The notes under the pieces are model-generated. The model saw only the letters and a list, made by a program, of their open reading frames with translations. It ran no database searches and had not been told where the DNA came from. Shown in pieces: positions 1 through 10,952 of a stretch of DNA of 64,000 nucleotides. The stretch's first letter is position 1. Every line of letters begins with the position of its first letter. Both the position numbers and the translations under genes were made by a program. Source of the stretch: Candidatus Accumulibacter meliphilus (GTDB lineage Bacteria; Pseudomonadota; Gammaproteobacteria; Burkholderiales; Rhodocyclaceae); contig QPGA01000013.1 of NCBI GenBank assembly GCA_003332265.1, positions 24,393 to 88,392 on the forward strand. Reading direction: 5' to 3'.

Positions 1-288
1 AATCTTCAAGAACATGCCATCCCTGCTACCCCGGGAGTCGATTGACGCCACTTCCGTTATTCCAGCGCCCACCCAACGGCCTTCCCCTTCCGTCCACAGG
101 GTTGGCTTCTCCAGCTCATTTACGAGGCTACTCATAGGTTCACTTACGTTACGGCCTGCTCTCTTGCTGTTTGGAAACTCACGACCCCGTGTCACCACGA
201 CGCCGCTTCCTCATGCTACCGGGGCGTACGGACAACTCCCCAGACGGGACTTCAATCCGCTAGACTTACTGCTGTTACTGCGAACAGA
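1..288 (-). ncRNA. Probable 5' portion of a group II intron ribozyme, cut by window edge
   Basis: No convincing protein is encoded here; the plus-strand open frame at 14-331 looks spurious. Read on the minus strand from about 288 to 1, the sequence resembles the 5' (domain I) region of bacterial group II introns as I remember them: a short leader, a segment reading GCGGATTGAAGTCCC, several short purine-rich stems, and continuation off the left edge where the maturase ORF would be expected. It starts immediately after the D-hairpin of the dispersed repeat (289-334), with the rest of that repeat missing. This fits insertion next to a hairpin, as group IIC introns do. The identification rests on recollection of similar sequences, not on a covariance search, and no maturase is visible. 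Confidence 0.4.
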
Positions 289-334
289 CGGTCATGACTT
301 TCATGATTTGCGGTGTCTCCACGTGTCATGACCG
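289..334 (+). repeat. Partial copy (D module only) of the dispersed 122-bp repeat
   Basis: This is the terminal hairpin module of the dispersed repeat. It is bounded by CGGTCATGAC and its inverse GTCATGACCG, with a degenerate inner part. The A, B and C modules that normally precede it are absent and are replaced by the intron-like sequence at 1-288. The following bases (335-410) are AT/CT-rich with imperfect copies of a CTTCGA motif and hold no gene. Confidence 0.8.
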
Positions 335-410
335 TTAGATTAGCCCCGCCAGAGAAGAAGCGCGTAGGAGGACTCTTCGACCCTTCGACTCTCTTCGATC
401 CTTTGACTCG

Positions 411-1853
411 TCAGATGCTTCGGTACAGCGCCTCGTAGCGCCTTGCCGAGTCATCCCAGGAAAAATCCTGCGCCATGCCGTGCTGCTGCAGGCGGTGCCA
501 GATCGCGGCATCGCGGTAAAGCACGCAGGCCTTGCTTATCCTTGCGGCCAGCTGACGGCTGCTGGCATCGTCAAACGAGAAACCGTTGGCCGTGCCTGCT
601 TTGAGGTTTTCCACCGTCGCATCGATCACCGTATCGGCCAGGCCGCCGACTCGCCGCACCAGTGGCACGGTGCCATAGCGCAGGGCGTAGAGCTGCGTCA
701 GGCCGCAGGGCTCGAAACGCGAAGGAACGAGCAGGATGTCGGCGGCGGCCATGATACGGTGCGACAAGGCCTCGTCGTAGCCGAGATGGACCGACACAGC
801 GGCGGAATGAGCCGTGGCGGCGGCTCTGAAAGCGGCTTCGATATCAGCCTCGCCACTGCCAATGACCACCAGCTGCGCCCCCTCGGCCAACAACGTCGGC
901 AAGGCACCGAGGACCAGATCCATGCCCTTTTGCGAGGTCAATCGACTGACGATCGCGAACAGCGGCGCCTTGGCACGGGGCGTGAAATTGAGATCCTTTT
1001 GCAGCCTGAGCTTGCAGACCAACTTGCCGCGCAGGCGTTCGGGACGGTAGTTCATGCTCAGGGCAGGGTTGCTGCTGGCGTCCCAGACGGAATAGTCAAC
1101 GCCATTGAGGATGCCAGAAAGATCGTTGCCCCGACCACGCAGCACGCCGTCCAGCCCCCAGCCGAATTCCTGCGTGCAGATTTCCCGCGCATAGGTCGGG
1201 CTGACGGCGTTGACGCGTTTCGCATGCACCAGCGCAGCCTTCATGAACGACAACTGTCCGTGAAACTCGATGCCGCTCTGATTGGCACCAGAAATCTGCA
1301 AACCCAGGTCGTGGTGGTAGTCGAGAGGGAAAAGGCCGCGGAAGGACAGATTGTGGATGGTGAACACGGTGGCTGTGGACAGCGCCGGATTCTGCGCGAT
1401 GTAGGCGGGCGCCAGTCCAGCGTGCCAATCGTGCGCGTGCACGACTTCGGGCTGCCAGTATTGATCAAGCTCGCCGGCAGCGAGGTGCGCCGCAACCCAG
1501 CCGAGAAGCGCAAAGCGACGATGGTTGTCGGGCCAGTCGCAAGCGTCCGGACCAAGGTAAGGATTACCGTCGCGCCGGTAAAGAAAAGGCGCGTCGATAA
1601 CGTACGCCAGCAAGCCGCTGTCTGGCAGGCGGCCAAGCCGCAGGGTAATGACCGCCGCGCCAAAGGCCGGACCGATGCGGATCACTGGCTCGAGATCCGT
1701 CACGCCCTTGAGCATGGCCGGCATCCCTGGCAACAGGATGCGAACGTCGAGCCCGCGCGCGGCCAATGCGGCCGGCAAGGCGGCCACGACGTCAGCGAGG
1801 CCGCCGGTCTTGACCAGCGGGTAGATCTCCGCGGCAACGTGCAGAATGCGCAC
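411..1853 (-). CDS. glgA: Glycogen synthase (ADP-glucose), GT5 family
   Basis: Transfers glucose from ADP-glucose to the non-reducing end of alpha-1,4-glucan in the cytoplasm; this is the last linear step of glycogen synthesis. The 480-residue length is typical of bacterial GlgA. The N-terminus carries the ADP-glucose binding motif KTGGLADV (about residues 16-23), and the C-terminal GT-B domain has the conserved stretch ending [12 protein letters not shown]. The start is GTG at 1853, where family alignment begins ([12 protein letters not shown]). It lies 20 bp downstream of glgC, so it is the last gene of the pgi-pgm-glgC-glgA operon. No branching enzyme (glgB) follows within the window. Confidence 0.95.
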   Translation of the reverse strand: MRILHVAAEIYPLVKTGGLADVVAALPAALAARGLDVRILLPGMPAMLKGVTDLEPVIRIGPAFGAAVITLRLGRLPDSGLLAYVIDAPFLYRRDGNPYLGPDACDWPDNHRRFALLGWVAAHLAAGELDQYWQPEVVHAHDWHAGLAPAYIAQNPALSTATVFTIHNLSFRGLFPLDYHHDLGLQISGANQSGIEFHGQLSFMKAALVHAKRVNAVSPTYAREICTQEFGWGLDGVLRGRGNDLSGILNGVDYSVWDASSNPALSMNYRPERLRGKLVCKLRLQKDLNFTPRAKAPLFAIVSRLTSQKGMDLVLGALPTLLAEGAQLVVIGSGEADIEAAFRAAATAHSAAVSVHLGYDEALSHRIMAAADILLVPSRFEPCGLTQLYALRYGTVPLVRRVGGLADTVIDATVENLKAGTANGFSFDDASSRQLAARISKACVLYRDAAIWHRLQQHGMAQDFSWDDSARRYEALYRSI

Positions 1854-1873
1854 GGACTATTGCGCCTGCCGCG

Positions 1874-3142
1874 TCAGGTGAGTCGCTCGATCATTTTCTG
1901 CGTAATCAGCGTAACACCGTTCTCGGTATGCCGGAAACGACGCGCATCGTCTTCCGGGTCTTCGCCAACGACCATGCCCGGCGGGATCTGACAGCCACTG
2001 TCCACGACGCAGCGACTCAGACGGGCTCGCGACCCGATGACCGTACCGGGAAGCAGGACCGACAGGTTCACCCTGGCGTAGGAGTGGACGCGAGAACTGG
2101 AAAACAACAGCGAACGGTTGATTTCGCCAGAAACGATACAGCCGCCGGAAACCGTGGACTCGATGGCCGTGCCGCGCCGGTCGAGATGATTGTGCACGAA
2201 TTTGGCCGGTGGCAACTGCTCTTGATAGGTCCACACCGGCCAGTTGCTGTCATAGAGATTCAGCGCCGGTACCGTGCCGGTGAGATCGATGTTGGCGTCC
2301 CAGTAGGCGTCAATCGTCCCGGCGTCACGCCAGTAGTGCTCCCTGAAGGGTTCATCGGGAGCCATGACACAGCTGCGCGAAAACGAGTGCGCGACCGCGC
2401 AGCGGTTGGCCACGGCGCGTGGAATGATGTCCTTGCCGAAGTCGTGATTGGAGGTCTCGTCGGCAATATCACGGGCCAGTTCGGCATACAGGTACTTGGC
2501 ATTGAAGACGTAGACGCCCATGCTGCACAAGGACATCTCCGGATTGCCCGGCATCGCCGGTGGATCGGCCGGCTTCTCGATGAAGTCGGTGATCATGCCG
2601 TTCTCATCGACGTCGACGATACCGAAACCACTGGCCTCCCTGCGCGGCACTTCGATGCAAGCGACGGTGCATTCGGCACCGCTCTCGACGTGATCGACAA
2701 GCATTACGCCGTAGTTCATCTTGTAGACGTGGTCGCCGGCCAGGATGACGACGTACTCGGGCGCCGGATTATAGGTTTCGAGGATGTCGATGTTCTGGTA
2801 AACGGCGTCGGCCGTGCCACGATACCAGGACTCCTCGTCAATCCGTTGCTGTGCCGGCAGCAGGTCGACGAACTCGTTGACTTGGCCGTGCAGGAAACTC
2901 CAGCCGCGCTGCAGGTGGCGCAAAAGGCTGTGTGATTTGTACTGGGTCACCACGCCAACGCGTCGAAACTGCGAATTGACGCAATTCGACAAGGCGAAAT
3001 CGATGATCCGGAACTTGCCGCCGAAGTGAACCGCCGGTTTGGCGCGGCGATCGGTGAGTTCGTGCAAGCGGCTGCCACGCCCGCCAGCGAGGACCAAGGC
3101 AATCGCCTTGCGGGACAACTGGAATGTTCTCCTTTCAAGCAT
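1874..3142 (-). CDS. glgC: Glucose-1-phosphate adenylyltransferase (ADP-glucose pyrophosphorylase)
   Basis: Makes ADP-glucose from glucose-1-phosphate and ATP and is normally the allosterically controlled step of bacterial glycogen synthesis. It has 422 residues, the usual length. The N-terminal nucleotidyltransferase motif [19 protein letters not shown] is present near residue 20. A central region resembles the sugar-phosphate site, and the C-terminal part is a left-handed beta-helix type domain. The ATG at 3142 is preceded by an AAGGGG Shine-Dalgarno-like run. It lies between pgm upstream and glgA downstream in one operon, so glucose-1-phosphate production and use are co-expressed. Confidence 0.95.
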   Translation of the reverse strand: MLERRTFQLSRKAIALVLAGGRGSRLHELTDRRAKPAVHFGGKFRIIDFALSNCVNSQFRRVGVVTQYKSHSLLRHLQRGWSFLHGQVNEFVDLLPAQQRIDEESWYRGTADAVYQNIDILETYNPAPEYVVILAGDHVYKMNYGVMLVDHVESGAECTVACIEVPRREASGFGIVDVDENGMITDFIEKPADPPAMPGNPEMSLCSMGVYVFNAKYLYAELARDIADETSNHDFGKDIIPRAVANRCAVAHSFSRSCVMAPDEPFREHYWRDAGTIDAYWDANIDLTGTVPALNLYDSNWPVWTYQEQLPPAKFVHNHLDRRGTAIESTVSGGCIVSGEINRSLLFSSSRVHSYARVNLSVLLPGTVIGSRARLSRCVVDSGCQIPPGMVVGEDPEDDARRFRHTENGVTLITQKMIERLT

Positions 3143-3203
3143 TTTCTTTACCCCTTTTCATACTGCATTCACTGCATTTGGTGGCCAACAGCCATCACCC
3201 TTT

Positions 3204-4901
<1,698 letters not shown>

Positions 4902-6536
4902 TCAGGCAATATGCTGCCGGGTGAATGCCAGCAGCCCTTGCGTCGATGCATCGAGTGTTTTCGCCAGCTGTTCATCGCTCAGCGCAGGCAGAATGCTGTT
5001 GGCCACCGCCTTGCCAAGCTCGACGCCCCACTGGTCGAAGGAATTGAGCCCCCAGATAGCGCCCTGCACGAACACCTTGTGTTCGTAAAGTGCCACCAGG
5101 GCACCGAGCGTTTGCGGGTCAAGCCGCGACATCAGCAGCGTGGACGACGGCTGATTGCCGGCAAAGACTTTGTGCGGCAGGAGTTCCGCGAGCTTCGCAG
5201 ACGACAGGGTGCCGCTCAGCTCGCTGCGTGCCTCATCCTCGGTCTTGCCGAATGCCAGCGCCGCGCTCTGTGCGAAACAGTTGGCGAGCAGCGCCTCCTG
5301 ATGCCCGGGCAAGGGGTAATCCGAACGCACGGCGGCGATGAAATCGCAGGGCACCAATCGCCCACCCTGATGGAGAAGCTGGAAGAAAGCGTGCTGGCCG
5401 TTGTTGCCGAGTTCACCCCAGACGATGGGATTCGAAGCATGCGCCAGCGGCTGGCCATCAATCCCGACGGACTTGCCGTTGCTCTCCATTTCGAGTTGCT
5501 GCAGGAAAGATGGGAAGTAGCGCAGGGACTCGTTGTAGGGCAACACGGCGTTGGTCGTCGCGCCCAGGAAGTTGGTGTTCCAGATCCCGATCAGTGCCAT
5601 CACCACAGGCAGGTTGCGCTCGCAGGGCGTGCTGCGGAAATGCTCGTCCATGCGCTCGGCGCCGGCCAGCAGTTCGGCATAGGCCTGCGGACCGATGGCG
5701 ATCATCAAGGCCAGGCCAACTGCCGACCACAGCGAAAAGCGACCACCGACCCAGTCCCAGAGAGGAAAGACCGAGTCCTCGTCGATCCCGAAGTCGACCG
5801 CCCGCTCGGGTTTGGCCGTCAGGGCCGCAAAATGCAGGGCAACGGCGGCCGCATCACCGAGGTTGGCGACCAGCCAGTTGCGCGCGGTTTGCGCATTGAG
5901 CATCGTCTCCTGCGTGGTGAAGGTCTTGCTGGCAAGCAGGAAAAGCGTCGTGCGCGGGTCAAGCGTTTGCAGGAGCGGCGCCAGCTGGGCGCTATCGAGG
6001 TTGGAGACATAATGCACCGCAAGCGCCGGATGCGAAATTGAACGCAGCGCATAAGCGAGCATTTTCGGTCCGAGGTCAGAGCCCCCGATGCCGATATTGA
6101 CGACCGTACGAATCGGCATGCCGGTATAACCAAGCGCCTGGCCAGCGCGAATACGCTCGGCGAAGGCGGCCATGCGCTGGCGGGTCGGCAAGACCTCGGC
6201 CATGACGTCGAAGTCGGCACTGGGAAACGGTGCGTCCGATCGCCGCAAGGCGACGTGCAGCACCGAGCGATCTTCGCTGACATTGATCTTCTCGCCGCTG
6301 AACATTCGTGCCGTCGCCTCGGCAAGGCCGACTTCTTTGGTCAGCTCGACCAGCAGGGGTAGCGTCGCCGAATCCATGCGCTGCTTCGAGAAATCATAAA
6401 GGATGTCATCAAAGCTTAGCGAGAGTGCAGCGACGCGATCCGGGTTGCTGGCGAAGAGTTGTCGGAGAGGCACGGGCGAGAGCGATTGCCGGTGCGCTTC
6501 AAGGGCCTTCCAGGCAGCTGAAGAGGTAATGTTCAT
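4902..6536 (-). CDS. pgi: Glucose-6-phosphate isomerase
   Basis: Interconverts fructose-6-phosphate and glucose-6-phosphate. It is a full-length SIS-fold enzyme of 544 residues. The PGI signatures are present: a GIGGSDLGPKM loop near residue 150, a GGRFSLWSAVGL segment near 265, and a C-terminal segment with NSFDQWGVELGK. It is the first gene of a four-gene cluster that carries carbon from fructose-6-phosphate to glycogen. In a polyphosphate/glycogen-cycling bacterium this would couple gluconeogenesis to storage (inference). The upstream 270 bp hold no gene and presumably carry the operon promoter. Confidence 0.94.
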   Translation of the reverse strand: MNITSSAAWKALEAHRQSLSPVPLRQLFASNPDRVAALSLSFDDILYDFSKQRMDSATLPLLVELTKEVGLAEATARMFSGEKINVSEDRSVLHVALRRSDAPFPSADFDVMAEVLPTRQRMAAFAERIRAGQALGYTGMPIRTVVNIGIGGSDLGPKMLAYALRSISHPALAVHYVSNLDSAQLAPLLQTLDPRTTLFLLASKTFTTQETMLNAQTARNWLVANLGDAAAVALHFAALTAKPERAVDFGIDEDSVFPLWDWVGGRFSLWSAVGLALMIAIGPQAYAELLAGAERMDEHFRSTPCERNLPVVMALIGIWNTNFLGATTNAVLPYNESLRYFPSFLQQLEMESNGKSVGIDGQPLAHASNPIVWGELGNNGQHAFFQLLHQGGRLVPCDFIAAVRSDYPLPGHQEALLANCFAQSAALAFGKTEDEARSELSGTLSSAKLAELLPHKVFAGNQPSSTLLMSRLDPQTLGALVALYEHKVFVQGAIWGLNSFDQWGVELGKAVANSILPALSDEQLAKTLDASTQGLLAFTRQHIA

Positions 6537-6810
6537 GGTCGGTACGGGCTCATCAAGAAGTGGTCAGGCCATCTACAAATGGCCGATTAAAAAGGGCCTG
6601 CAATGAAATATGACAACATATGCTGTTCCGCTTATCAGCTTGCCAGAATGCTCGAAAGAACGCAAAAAAGAATGCGCGGCGAGCGCCTCGAAAGCGACTT
6701 CCAAGGGCACTCCACAGAAGCGTTTCCGGGAAGTCTCGCAAGGCATATTCAATGGTAGGGGAGCGTCATTCCGCAGACGGGCGACGACAGACCGCGAGCA
6801 GCTCAAGGCC

Positions 6811-7212
6811 TCAGGCACTACGCTCCCGTAGTCTGGCGGCGAAAGGCTTGTCTTCGTCGGTGATGTGACGCTCGAACCAGTATTCGGCATAGCGCAGGAA
6901 GGAGTGAACATCCTGCAAACCGTCATGCACGGCGGCGAGTGCCTTGCGCAGCATACGCAGGCTCTCGTCATGGGCGCTGGCATGATCGGCAAAGTCGACG
7001 CCGAGTTGGCGCGCAATGCGCTCTTCGCTGGCGAAATGCCACTCCAGATAGTCGAGCAGGCTGTGAAACTCGTCGAGGGATACGGGCCCGCTGCCAAAGG
7101 ATGAGTTCTTGAGCGTCTCGATACGGCGAAAAATCTCCTCGTGCTGGACATCGATTTCGGGCAGATCGATCAGAAGTGCCGTCGGTAACAAGCCAGTAAG
7201 GGGGTACTCCAT
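6811..7212 (-). CDS. Bacteriohemerythrin
   Basis: Single-domain 133-residue hemerythrin. The di-iron ligand set is readable in order: His24, His59, Glu63, His77, His81, His116 and Asp121, inside the usual four-helix arrangement (QHEEIF, HFASEE, HxxxH, HITDED). Such proteins bind O2, and roles in oxygen storage, delivery or sensing are known for the family. No partner domain is fused. It follows imuB by 88 bp on the same strand but is functionally unrelated to it, so co-transcription may be incidental. Confidence 0.88.
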   Translation of the reverse strand: MEYPLTGLLPTALLIDLPEIDVQHEEIFRRIETLKNSSFGSGPVSLDEFHSLLDYLEWHFASEERIARQLGVDFADHASAHDESLRMLRKALAAVHDGLQDVHSFLRYAEYWFERHITDEDKPFAARLRERSA

Positions 7213-7300
7213 GCTCAGGCTCCGCGAGTGGACGGTCGATTACAAAAATAATCACAGTATAAAAAGTGTGATCGAAAAGCACCAGTTAAATCGCGCCCTT

Positions 7301-8785
7301 TCAGGCAAACACGCCGTGCAGAAACCACCCTGCCCGGCAACGAAAAATCCATAGCCATTCGTTTCGCATCGAAATGGCAACGAAGTAGTCGCGACGCACA
7401 TCGCCAAGCGCCGCCGGCTCGCCTGCATCCCACCAGCCACTTTCGATGCGCTCCGGCCCGGCAAGCAGGCGCAAGGAGCCTCCACTCTGCGGCCGACCGG
7501 CCATTTCGCGCAAGGCCAGCGGCCTGGCCAGAAGCCATAAGGGACGGGGGCCAGGCGCTTTCTCCGATAGATCTGGAGCAGCCAACAACTTCGCTGCTGT
7601 TTTCTCTCCGCCCGGCAGAACAGGCTTGACTGGTCGCGACGCGTTTTCCGGACGGTGCTCGGCCAGCGCCGCAAGCGCATGCACGCTACCGTTGCCAAGA
7701 CGTGCCTGCAGGCGCTCGACCAAAGCGGCCAGCGAATCACCGCCAGCGCCCTCGCCGCGCTCGCCGAACAGGCTGTTCGTACGTCCTGGCAGCGCCTCCG
7801 GCGCCTCGGCTCGCAAGCTGATCGACTCGACAGCGGCGGGCAGTTGGAGTCGTTGCAGGCGCTCGAGAAGTAGCCGGGAGATGCGTTCGCGGTCGCGCGT
7901 GGCCGTGCTGAAGCGGAGGCTCAGAACAGTGCTCGATCGCTGCCTCGCAGAACGTTCGTGCGCAAACTCGAAATGGCATTCACTGACCCCCTCAGCACGT
8001 GCCGCAAGCCAGCCACATAAGCAGGCGATCAGGCGACCCCCGGCAAAACCGAGAGCAAGCGCATTATCTGCCCGCGTCGGCAGTTCCAGTCGCTCGACAA
8101 AACGCTCCGGAAAAACAAAGCGCGTCCGAGGATCCGGCAAATCGCCGAGCGCACGCGCCAGATCAGCGACAAAACCAGCACCGAGTCGGCGTGCCAGGCC
8201 TGCGCGCGGCAGAGCCAGCACCTCAGCGAGCAGGCGCGCACCAAAGCTGCCGAGGCGAGCCCGGTTTTGCGGCGAGAAGTCGAGAGCCGCCAGCGGCAGT
8301 CTGCCAAGGCGCAGCGGCAATTCGCCGATGTCGAGACAGGGCTCATGGTCACCGGCAAGCGCCAGCCACTGCGCAGCGAGCGGTGTCGGCGCCAGCGCCG
8401 CTTGCGGAGCAAAGCCCTGCTCGAGGCAGCCGCTGACAAGGCCTTCGAAGAGCGCCGCGGCGCCGCCGAAAAGACGCAAGGATCCGGCCACTTCCAGCAG
8501 CAGTGTCTGGGGGGGCAGGCAACAGATTTCCGAGGTGAAGCCACCTGCCCAGCAGGCGAGCCGGCTCAAGGCTTGCTGCTCACGCGCGAAGTCACGTTGC
8601 TGCACGGCCAGAGCGGGCAAAAAAGCCCACGCCTCGGCCAAGCGCAGCCCCGGCAACACGCCAGCCAAAGCCGCCGCCTGGTCGGCGACGACAATACGTT
8701 CACGGCCGACGATGGCTTTAGGCGACGGCAGGCTGGGAAAGACTTCGAGCGGCAGGCGTGAGAGGTACAGGGCAAGCCAGAGCAT
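7301..8785 (-). CDS. imuB: ImuB, Y-family DNA polymerase-like mutasome subunit
   Basis: A catalytically inactive Y-family polymerase homologue that scaffolds SOS mutagenesis by binding the beta clamp, ImuA and DnaE2 (known for the family). It has 494 residues from the ATG at 8785, where family members start (MLWLALYLSRLPLEVFP). Longer in-frame starts would extend further into imuA. The N-terminal segment lacks the acidic residue found in the DxDxFFA motif of active DinB/UmuC enzymes, as expected for ImuB. It overlaps the 3' end of imuA by 68 nt, so translation is probably coupled. The usual downstream partner dnaE2 is not in the window. Confidence 0.87.
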   Translation of the reverse strand: MLWLALYLSRLPLEVFPSLPSPKAIVGRERIVVADQAAALAGVLPGLRLAEAWAFLPALAVQQRDFAREQQALSRLACWAGGFTSEICCLPPQTLLLEVAGSLRLFGGAAALFEGLVSGCLEQGFAPQAALAPTPLAAQWLALAGDHEPCLDIGELPLRLGRLPLAALDFSPQNRARLGSFGARLLAEVLALPRAGLARRLGAGFVADLARALGDLPDPRTRFVFPERFVERLELPTRADNALALGFAGGRLIACLCGWLAARAEGVSECHFEFAHERSARQRSSTVLSLRFSTATRDRERISRLLLERLQRLQLPAAVESISLRAEAPEALPGRTNSLFGERGEGAGGDSLAALVERLQARLGNGSVHALAALAEHRPENASRPVKPVLPGGEKTAAKLLAAPDLSEKAPGPRPLWLLARPLALREMAGRPQSGGSLRLLAGPERIESGWWDAGEPAALGDVRRDYFVAISMRNEWLWIFRCRAGWFLHGVFA

Positions 8786-9425
8786 GATGCCGGCGCAGCG
8801 GGCGTTGAATGCTAATCGGCAGGGGCGCTGGCTGCGCGCCGCCACGGCGCTTGAGGACACGAACGATCAGTTTCTCCCCCTCGCCTTCGAGCGCCAGCCG
8901 CAGCGGCGCTGGCGAGGATTGGCTGGCACAGGCTGCCGGACGAAACACGAACAGTAGAGTGCGACTGCTCTCGGCAGCAAGCTGCAGCCGACGCAGGGTG
9001 CTGCTCTGGACTTCCGGTAGCCAGGCAACCACTGCGCCAACACCATCGGTCGCGAGTGAGCGCTCGCAGACCCAGGCGCTATCCCGACCGGGGGCGCTGG
9101 CCACCAGCAGACGCGACAAATCAATACCGGATTCATGCAGTGCTGGTGCATGCAGCGGATGCGGCGAGGCCACACAAACGAGCCAGGCAAGTTCGTCGCT
9201 CGACAGTCGCGCCAGCGCTGGCAGTAGCAGACTCAGTTCGCCAATGCCCAGACGCAAGGGCAGGATTTCGGTCAAACCGCCCCGCGGCCAGCCGCCGCCG
9301 GGCAGCTCACGGTCAAGTTCGGTAAAGCCCGTCGGCACACCGGGCAAGGGTGTTCTGGCCAGCGTATCGCCGCGCCAGACATCGGGGCGATCAAGAACTT
9401 GCGCAAGCGTCAGCGATGAAGACAT
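8718..9425 (-). CDS. imuA: ImuA, RecA-like translesion synthesis protein
   Basis: RecA/SulA-related partner of ImuB in damage-induced mutagenesis. It has 235 residues from the ATG at 9425 (MSSSLTLAQVL); an upstream ATG at 9479 would add 18 residues that do not look conserved. The segment near residue 28 reads PTGFTELDRELPGGGWPRGGLTEIL, matching the ImuA N-terminus, where the P-loop is degenerate compared with RecA. It lies 61 bp downstream of lexA and overlaps imuB, giving a lexA-imuA-imuB operon under the LexA box at 10123. Confidence 0.85.
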   Translation of the reverse strand: MSSSLTLAQVLDRPDVWRGDTLARTPLPGVPTGFTELDRELPGGGWPRGGLTEILPLRLGIGELSLLLPALARLSSDELAWLVCVASPHPLHAPALHESGIDLSRLLVASAPGRDSAWVCERSLATDGVGAVVAWLPEVQSSTLRRLQLAAESSRTLLFVFRPAACASQSSPAPLRLALEGEGEKLIVRVLKRRGGAQPAPLPISIQRPLRRHHALACPVPLTPAARSLSQPAVA

Positions 9426-9486
9426 GGCGGCATGGCAGGCGTGGACAGCATGGAAGGCTGAAAAGTTGGAAGTTGCCAAGCGGCCC

Positions 9487-10098
9487 TCACATCGTCTCGC
9501 TGCCGCGGATCACGCCGACAGCGATGCCTTCGATAGCCAGTGTTTGCGCTTCCGAATCGACGACGATCGGTTCGAAATCGGGGCTTTCGGCGATCAGCTC
9601 GATTGTCCCTCCTTGCTGGCGAAGGCGCTTCACCGTCACCTCATCATCGAGCCGAGCAACGACAATCTGGCCGTTGCGCGCTTCGCTGCTGCGGTGCACG
9701 GCGAGCAGATCCCCGTCCAGAATGCCGGCATTGATCATCGACAGGCCGCGCACGCGCAAGAGAAAGTCGGCACGCGGCTTGAACAGGCTGGGATCGACCG
9801 TATAACGGCGCTGTACGTTTTCCACCGCCAGAATCGGGCTACCGGCAGCAACGCTGCCGATCAGCGGCAAACCGAGTTGTTCGACCAGGCGGATGCCGCG
9901 TGCCGAACCTGGTTCGAGAACGATGATGCCTTTCTTGGCAAGCGCCTTGAGGTGCTCCTCAGCGGCATTGTGCGAGGCGAATCCGAAGGCGCTGGCGATT
10001 TCGGCCCGGGTCGGGGGCGCGCCAAGAATCTCCAGCGTGTTACGGATGAAGTCGAGAATTTCCTGTTGTCGCGGGGTAAGCGATGCACCTCTGGTCAT
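9487..10098 (-). CDS. lexA: LexA, SOS transcriptional repressor and self-cleaving S24 peptidase
   Basis: Represses SOS genes and self-cleaves when RecA filaments form. The 203-residue protein has an N-terminal winged helix (to about residue 70), the Ala85-Gly86 scissile bond, nucleophile Ser120 and general base Lys157, all at family spacing. It is autoregulated through a consensus operator 25 bp upstream of its start. It is first in an operon with imuA and imuB, an arrangement known in many proteobacteria. Confidence 0.96.
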   Translation of the reverse strand: MTRGASLTPRQQEILDFIRNTLEILGAPPTRAEIASAFGFASHNAAEEHLKALAKKGIIVLEPGSARGIRLVEQLGLPLIGSVAAGSPILAVENVQRRYTVDPSLFKPRADFLLRVRGLSMINAGILDGDLLAVHRSSEARNGQIVVARLDDEVTVKRLRQQGGTIELIAESPDFEPIVVDSEAQTLAIEGIAVGVIRGSETM

Positions 10099-10122
10099 GA
10101 TCGTGAGCTCCTGTCGTCAGGA

Positions 10123-10138
10123 CTGTATTTTTATACAG
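10123..10138. promoter_or_regulatory. LexA box (SOS operator)
   Basis: A perfect 16-bp palindrome CTGTATTTTTATACAG matches the proteobacterial consensus CTGT-N8-ACAG. It lies 25 bp upstream of the lexA start codon and should control lexA-imuA-imuB. I saw no second strong box inside the operon. Confidence 0.93.
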
Positions 10139-10257
10139 CTTCCGACCAAAAGGCAAGCCCAAAATTCGGCCAGGGAAATTCCCGCCAAGCGCTTGCCCGG
10201 GGTCTGGCGCACTTGGAGCCAAGCGGAAGCAAGGCTCCACCAGGCATTCCCAGGCGG

Positions 10258-10857
10258 CTACTCCAGAATCAACAGACTCCCGAGCCCAAGCATGGCCATG
10301 CTGATCATAGAGTCGAGGATGCGCCAGGAGAGGGGTTTGGCGAACAGCGGGGCCAGAAAACGCGCCCCGTAACCGAGCGCAAAGAACCAAACAAAGCTCG
10401 CACCAACAGCTCCCGCGCCAAAACTCCAGCGTCCTTCTTCTCTCTGGCTGGCCAGCGAGCCGAGAAGGATCACCGTATCCAGATAGACATGCGGATTCAG
10501 AAAGGTAAAGCCGAGACAGGTGACCATGGCAACGCCAAGCGGTAAGCGGGTCCCGGCGTCGAGGATCAGTTGTTCTGGTTTGCAGGCACGCCGCGCCGAC
10601 AGCAGTCCGTAAACGAGCAAGAATGCCGCACCGCCGTAGCGAGCGAGGCTGAGAAACGCTGGCTGGCTTTCGATCAACGCCCCCAATCCCGCAATGCCGG
10701 CCACGATCAGCAGGGCGTCGGCGCTGGCGCAGACAAGCACCAGTGGCAGGACGTGTTCGCGTCGGATAGCTTGGCGAAGCAGGTAGGAGTTCTGGGCACC
10801 AATGGCGACGATGAGGACGGCACCGGACAGGAATCCGGCAATCAGGTCAGCGGGCAT
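10258..10857 (-). CDS. argO: LysE/ArgO-family basic amino-acid exporter
   Basis: A 199-residue inner-membrane protein with about six hydrophobic segments. The LysE-type N-terminus GAVLIVAIGAQNSYLLRQ contains the conserved GAQN motif, and the mid-protein FLNPHVYLDT motif is present. The family exports arginine or lysine and relieves toxic accumulation. It is divergent from an ArgP-type LysR regulator, the standard arrangement for this exporter. Choice of Arg or Lys as substrate is not decidable from sequence alone. Confidence 0.87.
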   Translation of the reverse strand: MPADLIAGFLSGAVLIVAIGAQNSYLLRQAIRREHVLPLVLVCASADALLIVAGIAGLGALIESQPAFLSLARYGGAAFLLVYGLLSARRACKPEQLILDAGTRLPLGVAMVTCLGFTFLNPHVYLDTVILLGSLASQREEGRWSFGAGAVGASFVWFFALGYGARFLAPLFAKPLSWRILDSMISMAMLGLGSLLILE

Positions 10858-10952
10858 GATTTGTCAGTGAAGTTGGCCAAGGCATCAGCTTATGGCGCGC
10901 CACGAAGCAAATACAGTTAAACTTATTAACCATTCATTAGATTTGCTAACTT
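10858..10952. promoter_or_regulatory. Divergent argO/argP promoter region with LysR-type dyad
   Basis: A 95-bp AT-rich divergent intergenic region. It contains the inverted pair AGCAAAT (10906-10912) and ATTTGCT (10941-10947) around an AT-rich core. This is a plausible ArgP operator; the assignment is inferred from position. Confidence 0.4.

Noticed and set aside
480..1991. Long plus-strand frame opposite glgA
   Set aside because: Shadow of glgA and glgC on the other strand; no domain or ribosome-binding site.
7446..8957. Long plus-strand frame opposite imuB and imuA
   Set aside because: Arg/Ser-rich shadow translation; the minus-strand frames match ImuB and ImuA.
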